The notes under the pieces: model-generated
The model's input: only the letters and a program-made list of their open reading frames with translations
Database searches by the model: none
Told to the model about the DNA's origin: nothing
Virus record (IMG/VR): IMGVR_UViG_3300020395_000061
Location: 1-30,546 of that record
DNA from: a virus
Strand: one strand, 5' to 3'
DNA length: 30,546 nt
Shown: in pieces, positions 23,969 to 28,941 of the stretch
How positions within the stretch are numbered: the first letter of the stretch is position 1
Layout of the letters: each line of letters opens with the position of its first letter
Translations under genes and position numbers: made by a program

Positions 23969-24187
23969 TTATATGGTACTTAGTTCATTCAAAGGTTCCA
24001 TTTTTAGGAACTGTTCGTTCATATTATAGAACAATTTATAGTTTGTTGTCAATACGTAGTACCCTTTGATCTCGTTACCGTCACAATGATAACCATACCC
24101 TTTAAGAGGTTCATTAACTCCATCAATTCTAAAGCACTTAGATCCATTTTCTAAGTAGTTGTGAAATTTCTCGTCTAGGTTGATCAT
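23969..24187 (-). CDS. 72-aa hypothetical protein
   Basis: Small soluble protein (MINLDEKFHNYLENGSKCFR) rich in Asn, Tyr and Gly, with GYGYHCDGNEIKGYYVLTTN in the middle. No family recognised. It starts with an ATGA overlap on the zinc-ribbon gene stop and ends one base before talC. A strong promoter-like sequence lies inside it, so its codons also appear to carry regulatory signal. Confidence 0.7.
   Translation of the reverse strand: MINLDEKFHNYLENGSKCFRIDGVNEPLKGYGYHCDGNEIKGYYVLTTNYKLFYNMNEQFLKMEPLNELSTI
24023..24052 (-). promoter_or_regulatory. internal sigma70-like promoter upstream of talC
   Basis: TTGACA (24052-24047) and TATAAT (24028-24023), both perfect consensus, separated by 18 bases on the minus strand. 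Start predicted near 24016, giving talC a leader of about 49 bases. It lies wholly inside the 72-aa coding sequence. Confidence 0.65.
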
Positions 24188-24441
24188 CTTTCTTCGTAGT
24201 ACAGTTTACGGACTTTACGTTTGCGTCTGTCCTCTTGGTATTTTAGGTCAGCATCTGACAATAATTGCGATTTCTTAACACTATTTTCATTATTCAGTAA
24301 CACAACCAACGATAAATTATTTGCACTAATTTGTTCACCAGTAACAGTTGTTAGGTTAGAACACCCACAGCATCTAGTTTTAGATGGATGTGATACTAGC
24401 TCTACTCCACATGCTTCACATCTAATTATTAATTTTTCCAT
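24184..24441 (-). CDS. zinc-ribbon small protein (85 aa)
   Basis: The N-terminal 30 residues hold CEAC (C8, C11) and CCGC (C24, C25, C27), a Cys-rich knuckle pair likely to bind one zinc. The rest is polar and ends in a basic helix (RRKRKVRKLYYEER). Such small phage zinc-ribbon proteins often bind nucleic acid or a host protein such as RNA polymerase, but no specific family is recognised. It overlaps the end of the 2OG oxygenase gene by 13 bases and meets the 72-aa gene with an ATGA overlap. Confidence 0.72.
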   Translation of the reverse strand: MEKLIIRCEACGVELVSHPSKTRCCGCSNLTTVTGEQISANNLSLVVLLNNENSVKKSQLLSDADLKYQEDRRKRKVRKLYYEER

Positions 24442-25040
24442 GGTATCTGTGATGAACTCACATATAAATTGAAATTAATCACTGCTCTATAATAAGTATC
24501 TGTTTGTGACACTCCTCTATGTCTACCCTTTGGATTATCATTAGGAAATTCTATTAAACGATTCTCTAAGGAAGCAACCTTAGTACCATCTTCAAACTCA
24601 GTGTAACCATTATTAGTATTAACGTAGTAAATTAATGTAGTTAATGCAGGTTCAGGAATCTCTTTTCTATCACTATGATGTGAATAGAAATAATCATGAT
24701 GGAAATCAGATACAATGGGTTCTTTATTAGCAAGTTGTAAGTTTGCTTTTATTCTAGCAATAGAAATGCATCTATACTTATTCAAAATAGGTTGAAGTAT
24801 TTTAGAGTGCACTGAGTTCCTTTGCAATCTAGAATCAACAAAGAAATGATTCAACTGAGTATTATATGGGTCTGCTTCTCCACCATTATTATCAATAAAC
24901 TGTCTCTTATTTCTATAAAAATTAGAGTTCTCAATTGGAGTAGTTTTTTGGGAGAATGTCCAAGGAAAATCACTATCATGTAAAGTATACTGAATAGTTT
25001 TCCAATCATTATCACTAAGAAAGTTATCGTATATCTTCAT
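24429..25040 (-). CDS. 2OG-Fe(II) dioxygenase (203 aa)
   Basis: Double-stranded beta-helix oxygenase pattern. The iron ligands are the HxD motif in FHHDYF (His114, Asp116) and distal His174 in GRHRGV; Arg185 (YYRAVINFNLY) would bind 2-oxoglutarate. LTTLIYYVNTNNGYTEFEDG is the usual strand between them. These enzymes are common in marine cyanophages; the substrate is unknown and could be a nucleotide, protein or small molecule. It starts 17 bases inside the end of the GIY-YIG gene. It is one of two such enzymes in this operon; the other is at 27271..27789. Confidence 0.87.
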   Translation of the reverse strand: MKIYDNFLSDNDWKTIQYTLHDSDFPWTFSQKTTPIENSNFYRNKRQFIDNNGGEADPYNTQLNHFFVDSRLQRNSVHSKILQPILNKYRCISIARIKANLQLANKEPIVSDFHHDYFYSHHSDRKEIPEPALTTLIYYVNTNNGYTEFEDGTKVASLENRLIEFPNDNPKGRHRGVSQTDTYYRAVINFNLYVSSSQIPWKN

Positions 25041-25473
25041 GGTTAAAATAGTCCTTACGATAGTAACGACCTAATATATTGCTGTTATAAAATGCAGGTG
25101 TTCCGTCTTCTAAAGATTCAGTTAGAACTCCTCTTGCGAAGAGCTGTCTAGTCTCTTCATAATTGACTCTACCTGCGGTGGGATGGACTGAGAGGATTTC
25201 TCTTTTGAAATTCTCTCTGCCCACTCTTCTAATGTCTTGTTTAAGGTCTTCAGAGCTTCCGTAGTATCGTTTCCAGTCTGATTCGCTTGTGACCCTACGC
25301 TTGCCACCTTTAGGTTTTCGTTTCTGGTAGAAATATTTTCTTCCGATGTATTGTTGACCTGTCTGGATATTAGTAATCCTGTAGACAAAACCGAACTGGT
25401 CGCCAATATCATCAGAAGTGAAAGGTTTACCCTCATATATCCAGGGGTTTTCATAAACTCCCTCTTCAGCCAT
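25024..25473 (-). CDS. GIY-YIG endonuclease, SegE-like (149 aa)
   Basis: GIY-YIG nuclease signature: GFVYRITN (Phe29-Tyr31) and QYIGRK (Tyr42-Gly44, Arg45), with the probable metal-binding Glu in NYEETRQLF (about Glu107) and a late Asn. The region SDWKRYYGSSEDLKQDI and ENFKREIL matches the style of phage SegE-like free-standing homing nucleases. It may cut related phage DNA to favour its own inheritance, or process DNA. The DNA segment 25122-25454 is also open in another frame, and third-position GC in the shared part is about 40 percent against about 22 percent after the overlap ends (hand count). Confidence 0.82.
   Translation of the reverse strand: MAEEGVYENPWIYEGKPFTSDDIGDQFGFVYRITNIQTGQQYIGRKYFYQKRKPKGGKRRVTSESDWKRYYGSSEDLKQDIRRVGRENFKREILSVHPTAGRVNYEETRQLFARGVLTESLEDGTPAFYNSNILGRYYRKDYFNHEDIR
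25122..25454 (-). CDS. possible overprinted membrane-anchored coiled-coil protein (110 aa)
   Basis: A second frame on the same strand, almost fully overlapping the GIY-YIG gene. From the ATG at 25454 (GAAGAGG about six bases before it) it reads MKTPGYMRVNLSLLMILATS, one membrane helix (about residues 10-30), then a polar, helix-prone region (TEALKTLNKTLEEWAERISK). An earlier ATG at 25496 would add 14 residues. The topology of one N-terminal anchor and an external helical region resembles an i-spanin, but no relationship can be shown. Support is the frame length, ribosome-binding site and raised third-position GC in the main frame. It could still be a shadow of the nuclease gene. Confidence 0.35.
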   Translation of the reverse strand: MKTPGYMRVNLSLLMILATSSVLSTGLLISRQVNNTSEENISTRNENLKVASVGSQANQTGNDTTEALKTLNKTLEEWAERISKEKSSQSIPPQVESIMKRLDSSSQEEF

Positions 25474-25497
25474 TTCATAATTTTATTATCACTCATA

Positions 25498-25505
25498 TAT
25501 TTATG
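25498..25505 (-). promoter_or_regulatory. T4-late-promoter-like element
   Basis: CATAAATA on the minus strand, formed at the pcyA stop (CCA TAA ATA). The predicted start near 25492 excludes the ATG at 25496 but would give short leaders to the ATGs at 25473 and 25454. This is the only such motif I noticed inside the metabolic block. Confidence 0.4.
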
Positions 25506-26193
25506 GTTCGCTGAATAGTATCTCATTCATGTAAGTATCAGCCCATTCCTTACCAAAAAATTTAATTAATATATTTCTAGTTTTATCATTTAACTTCTGT
25601 TCCTTACAATAATCAACCTGACCATCATATCTCTCATCTGCTCCATCCAAATCTTCATCTTCATTCCAAACAGATCCTACAAATATTTCTAGGTACTGAT
25701 CTACTACCTCATTAAACTTACTAATATCCTTTGCATTATCTAATCTAGTAAATTTACAGTAAGGAGAAAACATTTCACCCCAAGCAGGAAGTTTTCTTTT
25801 TCCAGAAAAATTATAGTAACTACTTACCTGTGCAATGTCATCAAATATAGGTAAATCTAGACCATTTACTGGTGTTATATCAACTATAGCAGCAGTAATT
25901 AAATCTTTTGTTGGAGCGACAAGATCAACTCCAAAAATAGGTAGATTGTAATTAGGATCTGGCCAAAATACTGAATGTAATATCTCTAAACTACCAAGTT
26001 TTGCAGTCTCTAAATGTATCTTACGTAATCCATGACACTTAAACATTTCATTCTTAATGTATAAGTCTTCATCTTCAAAACTACTATGAACTGAAGCAAG
26101 TTCTGGCTTGACAGGTAGTGGTTCTATGCCTGGAAAATTTTCCCATGCAGAACGTATAAGTTTTGATAGTTCTTCTATTGCTGGATTAGGCAT
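25501..26193 (-). CDS. pcyA: phycocyanobilin:ferredoxin oxidoreductase
   Basis: 230-aa ferredoxin-dependent bilin reductase. The PcyA catalytic residues are visible: Glu62 in HLETAKLG (Glu76 of Synechocystis PcyA), His73 in ILHSVFWP (His88) and Asp90 in PIFGVDLV (Asp105). AAIVDITPV, LPAWGEMFS and YCKEQKLNDKTR with the C-terminal KEWADTYMNEILF are also family features. PcyA reduces biliverdin IXalpha to phycocyanobilin in two 2-electron steps using ferredoxin. The gene overlaps the end of pebS by 8 bases, so the two reductases are co-expressed. In a host with few phycobiliproteins the product may serve another purpose. No heme oxygenase gene is seen in the window to supply biliverdin. Confidence 0.93.
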   Translation of the reverse strand: MPNPAIEELSKLIRSAWENFPGIEPLPVKPELASVHSSFEDEDLYIKNEMFKCHGLRKIHLETAKLGSLEILHSVFWPDPNYNLPIFGVDLVAPTKDLITAAIVDITPVNGLDLPIFDDIAQVSSYYNFSGKRKLPAWGEMFSPYCKFTRLDNAKDISKFNEVVDQYLEIFVGSVWNEDEDLDGADERYDGQVDYCKEQKLNDKTRNILIKFFGKEWADTYMNEILFSEP

Positions 26194-26827
26194 AACTAAA
26201 AAAGAATTCCTTTATCAATGTTTCAGATTTTTCTTTACCAAATCTACTAGCCAAATAACCTGAAATTGGGTCTAGTCTTATCATATACTTATCAAAATCA
26301 TTATACTGTGTAGTGTCAGTACCAACTGGTTTATGTTCTTCTATCATTTCTTTATAAAATTCTAGATATTTTCTGAACATAGGTAGATGTTCATCAACCT
26401 CACTAGGAAGACAGTATCTGACGTATATATTTTCAGAGAAATGATTTCCTGGTTCAAAGAATCTATAAGTTCCCTCTGCTTTTGGTAATTTATCAGTTGA
26501 GAACAAATAATTTTCTACTGGGTGTTGAAAATCAAATACCAAGACTACTCTTTTCTCATTCATACCCATAAGATCCATACCAAAACAAGGAAGGTTACTT
26601 CCTGTCTTAGGATATATTATATTGTTATGAATATTGCAAGATTTATTATCCCAGATTTCTACCTGTCTTGATTTAATAAAGTATTCACCAGAATATAAAT
26701 CTGCTGTCAGATTTACACCCTTATCATTAGTCCATTCAGCATGACGCTGAACGTACTCTATATCTGGAAAAATTTCAGCAACGACTGCTTTATAATTTAC
26801 CCATAAATCATGGTTTTTTGGATTCAT
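26186..26827 (-). CDS. pebS: ferredoxin-dependent bilin reductase, phycoerythrobilin synthase type
   Basis: About 213 aa, resembling cyanophage PebS through NIIYPKTGSNLPCFGMDLM, VVLVFDFQHPVENYLFS, YRFFEPGNHFSENIYVRYC and DFDKYMIRLDPISGY. Asp85 (CFGMD) and Asp186 (RLDP) correspond to the two catalytic Asp residues of PebS (105 and 206 in the P-SSM2 enzyme). PebS converts biliverdin to phycoerythrobilin with four electrons from ferredoxin. A TTG start at 26866 is possible, but the ATG at 26827 aligns better with the N-terminus of the family and overlaps the coiled-coil gene by only 20 bases. PebA or PebB cannot be fully excluded from sequence alone. It is followed directly by pcyA. Confidence 0.87.
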   Translation of the reverse strand: MNPKNHDLWVNYKAVVAEIFPDIEYVQRHAEWTNDKGVNLTADLYSGEYFIKSRQVEIWDNKSCNIHNNIIYPKTGSNLPCFGMDLMGMNEKRVVLVFDFQHPVENYLFSTDKLPKAEGTYRFFEPGNHFSENIYVRYCLPSEVDEHLPMFRKYLEFYKEMIEEHKPVGTDTTQYNDFDKYMIRLDPISGYLASRFGKEKSETLIKEFFFSYA

Positions 26828-26996
26828 TGTGTAATACTTCAGGTAATCCCATAGTTTTATATTCAAGTTGTTCTTTTAAGAACTCAACTTGAGTCTTTAA
26901 CACTTCATTTTCTATCTCTAACTGATCTATATGTTCTTGGTATACAATAATCATACTTTCTAGCTCTTGATTTTTTAATTCTAAATCCCAATCCAT
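26808..26996 (-). CDS. 62-aa coiled-coil protein
   Basis: Almost all one helix with heptad-like spacing: MDWDLELKNQELESMIIVYQ, then HIDQLEIENEVLKTQVEFLK. The Leu/Ile/Val positions fit a parallel coiled coil of roughly 45 residues. No enzymatic motif. It begins three bases after the stop of the 113-aa frame at 27000 and overlaps the start of pebS. Third-position GC is about 23 percent by hand count, typical of this operon and useful as a control for the unusual neighbouring region. Partner unknown. Confidence 0.68.
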   Translation of the reverse strand: MDWDLELKNQELESMIIVYQEHIDQLEIENEVLKTQVEFLKEQLEYKTMGLPEVLHNESKKP

Positions 26997-26999
26997 TAG

Positions 27000-27341
27000 T
27001 TATAACCATGGATCTGGTATTATATCCCTTGGTCTTTCTGTTGTTGGAAAAACTCTTTGAGACTTGACTGACAATTGGGAGGTTCTGGGTCTTTGATACC
27101 CTTCTTCCTCTTCCAGTCGTTGTGCATCGCTTGCATCAACCAACTCTGGGCAAGACTCTTCGGTCCATTCATCAGCAATTCTCTGTTGAGTTTGCCGTGA
27201 ACTTTCATACCGAGGTACTCCTCTCTCCACGACTCGTCTCGTGGTTCTGATTCTGTACTCGCTGCCATTATTAATTTCCGATAGAATTGAAGTTGAGGTT
27301 GAGAGTAATCCTCTGACCGCCTTGCGGATAAGAGCACGCAT
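27000..27341 (-). CDS. 113-aa hypothetical protein overlapping two other frames
   Basis: Starts MRALIRKAVRGLLSTSTSIL with a strong AAGGAGGA ribosome-binding site before the ATG at 27341, inside the end of the 2OG oxygenase gene. It runs through Arg- and Glu-rich sequence (RRVVERGVPRYESSRQ, RIADEWTEESCPELVD) to PDPWL, stopping three bases before the coiled-coil gene. No family is recognised. It overlaps the 82-aa frame completely. Base use by codon position (about 35 percent GC at its third position) looks more like a normal coding frame than the overlapping one (about 55 percent). An upstream frame extension to 27392 is not supported by a start site. Confidence 0.55.
   Translation of the reverse strand: MRALIRKAVRGLLSTSTSILSEINNGSEYRIRTTRRVVERGVPRYESSRQTQQRIADEWTEESCPELVDASDAQRLEEEEGYQRPRTSQLSVKSQRVFPTTERPRDIIPDPWL
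27020..27268 (-). CDS. 82-aa hypothetical protein nested in another frame
   Basis: Starts MAASTESEPRDESWREEYLG two bases after the oxygenase stop (TAA TA ATG), which is typical spacing for this operon. It continues with MKVHGKLNRELLMNGPKSLA and AQSWLMQAMHNDWKRKKG, a convincing small helical, basic protein. It lies wholly within the 113-aa frame at 27000..27341. Its third-position GC of about 55 percent (45 of 82 codons, hand count) is far above its neighbour's 23 percent, as expected when another frame constrains the bases. Either this, the other frame or both may be expressed. No family recognised. Confidence 0.55.
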   Translation of the reverse strand: MAASTESEPRDESWREEYLGMKVHGKLNRELLMNGPKSLAQSWLMQAMHNDWKRKKGIKDPEPPNCQSSLKEFFQQQKDQGI

Positions 27342-27789
27342 GTGATATTCCTCCTTCAAATACAACGAGCCTATTTTTCTTAGGTGTAACACTATCTATA
27401 ACCTCTAACTTATCATCAAAGAAATAAGTGTCACCAGTGGAATCATTTACATAATAAATGACAACAGTATGTTTATCATGTTGCTCAATATGAGGAGCTT
27501 GATGGAGATCTTCAAAAGGCATTGGTACATTCATACCAAATTTTACCCTAGTTATATATGATTTCTTATCAATACTAGCTTTCTCACCCAAAAGATTAAC
27601 AATTGATTCAAATCTAACAAAATTTGCTTCATCAATAATTGATTGTTTATTATGATAATCATATAAAGGTTTAATAAATGATGGAAAGTTTCTATCAACT
27701 TGATAAGACCATTGAAAGTCAAATCTAGTAGTCATATCTTCAACAAAATCAGCAGTTGATTCTGGAAGAACATTATCAATAATTTTCAT
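27271..27789 (-). CDS. 2OG-Fe(II) dioxygenase with HxE-type iron site (172 aa)
   Basis: Double-stranded beta-helix oxygenase: FEDLHQAPHIEQHDKHTV gives the first ligand pair, probably His100 and Glu102 (HxE in place of the usual HxD), then VVIYYVNDSTGDTYFFDD, the distal His150 (GGISHACSYP) and the 2-oxoglutarate-binding Arg160 (QRITLNLNFN). The arrangement resembles small phage prolyl-hydroxylase-like enzymes; the substrate is unknown. It overlaps the nrdB stop as ATGA and lies next to the ribonucleotide reductase genes. Its last 71 bases are also read in the 113-aa frame. His104-Asp105 nearby is an alternative ligand choice. Confidence 0.82.
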   Translation of the reverse strand: MKIIDNVLPESTADFVEDMTTRFDFQWSYQVDRNFPSFIKPLYDYHNKQSIIDEANFVRFESIVNLLGEKASIDKKSYITRVKFGMNVPMPFEDLHQAPHIEQHDKHTVVIYYVNDSTGDTYFFDDKLEVIDSVTPKKNRLVVFEGGISHACSYPQGGQRITLNLNFNSIGN

Positions 27790-28934
27790 AGTTTAAATCC
27801 AGCGAATGTGTCTTTTTTAACGTCTTGTTTAATACTACCTATCATATAGGACTCTACTTCTGTCTCTTGTGGTGCTACCTGTAGTCCTTTAGAAGACAAC
27901 CAGTGTGCAGTCCAAGGTAATGGGTTGTTTGCAAGTGGTACATCAAAGATAGGTTTCAATCCTATAGATTTTAACCTACGATTAGCAGTCCACTCAACAT
28001 AGTTCTGTAGTAATTTATCATTCAAACCAATGATAGATCCATCCTTAAAGAGATACTCTGCCCATTCTTTTTCTTCTTGGACACAAGACTTAAACATTTC
28101 GTAAATAAAGTCTTCTTCTTCCTTAATGATATCCATCATCTCTGGGTCATCACCTTCCTTCCACTTGTTTAATATATTATTGGTGACTGCCATGTGTTGT
28201 GATTCATCCCTAGCAATAAGGGAGATGATCTTGGCACTTCCTTCAAGTAACTTAAGCTCACCAAATGCAAAGGAGCAAGCGAAAGAGACATAAAAGCGAA
28301 TACCTTCAAGAATGTATACATTAGCAACTGCCCTATATAAATGTCGTTTTAAATCTTTACGTGTCCATTCAGAATTAGGATGATCTCTCATACCATCTGT
28401 CCAAGCAGTACTCTGACCATACTCATTAGCATAGTTAATGAACTCATCGTATGCTTTAGTCACTGACTCAGCACGTGCAAGTATCTTCTCATCATCTAGT
28501 ATAGTATCAAAGACCTCTGATGGATCTGGGTATACATTCTTAATGATGTGAGTATATGATCTGCTATGAATCATCTCCATAGTCTGCCATATATTCATGC
28601 AACCTTCAAGCTCAGGTAGTGAACAGTATGGAGCAAAAGCCATACCAGGAGCACGACCTTGTACACTGTCCAAGAGGATTTGATACTTGAGATTGCTAGT
28701 AAATATGTGTTTCTGTGCTGCATTTAAAGTCTGATAATCTGCCCGATCTTTCTGGAGTGATACCTCTTCAGGTCTCCAGAAAAATCCTAATTGTGTCTGT
28801 GTTAGCTTATCAAAAATAGGATACTTAAACTTATCATAACGTTGTACTCCTAATGGAGGACCAAAGAACATTTGTCCTTTGGTGGTATCTACTTGATCAG
28901 TATTGAATACTGTCATGTGATTTACACTAGTCAT
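27786..28934 (-). CDS. nrdB: ribonucleoside-diphosphate reductase, beta (radical) subunit
   Basis: 382-aa class Ia NrdB. The di-iron and tyrosyl radical motifs are present: LLDSVQGR (Asp89), MEMIHSRSYTHI (Glu120, His123, radical Tyr127), LEGIRFYVSFA and ARDESQHMA. It forms the complex with NrdA that makes deoxynucleotides for phage replication. A longer TTG-initiated reading to 28982 overlaps nrdA; the ATG at 28934, eight bases after the nrdA stop, was chosen because it follows the upstream gene and fits family length. The C-terminal tail (VKKDTFAGFKL) should contact NrdA. Confidence 0.95.
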   Translation of the reverse strand: MTSVNHMTVFNTDQVDTTKGQMFFGPPLGVQRYDKFKYPIFDKLTQTQLGFFWRPEEVSLQKDRADYQTLNAAQKHIFTSNLKYQILLDSVQGRAPGMAFAPYCSLPELEGCMNIWQTMEMIHSRSYTHIIKNVYPDPSEVFDTILDDEKILARAESVTKAYDEFINYANEYGQSTAWTDGMRDHPNSEWTRKDLKRHLYRAVANVYILEGIRFYVSFACSFAFGELKLLEGSAKIISLIARDESQHMAVTNNILNKWKEGDDPEMMDIIKEEEDFIYEMFKSCVQEEKEWAEYLFKDGSIIGLNDKLLQNYVEWTANRRLKSIGLKPIFDVPLANNPLPWTAHWLSSKGLQVAPQETEVESYMIGSIKQDVKKDTFAGFKL

Positions 28935-28941
28935 GTTAGTT

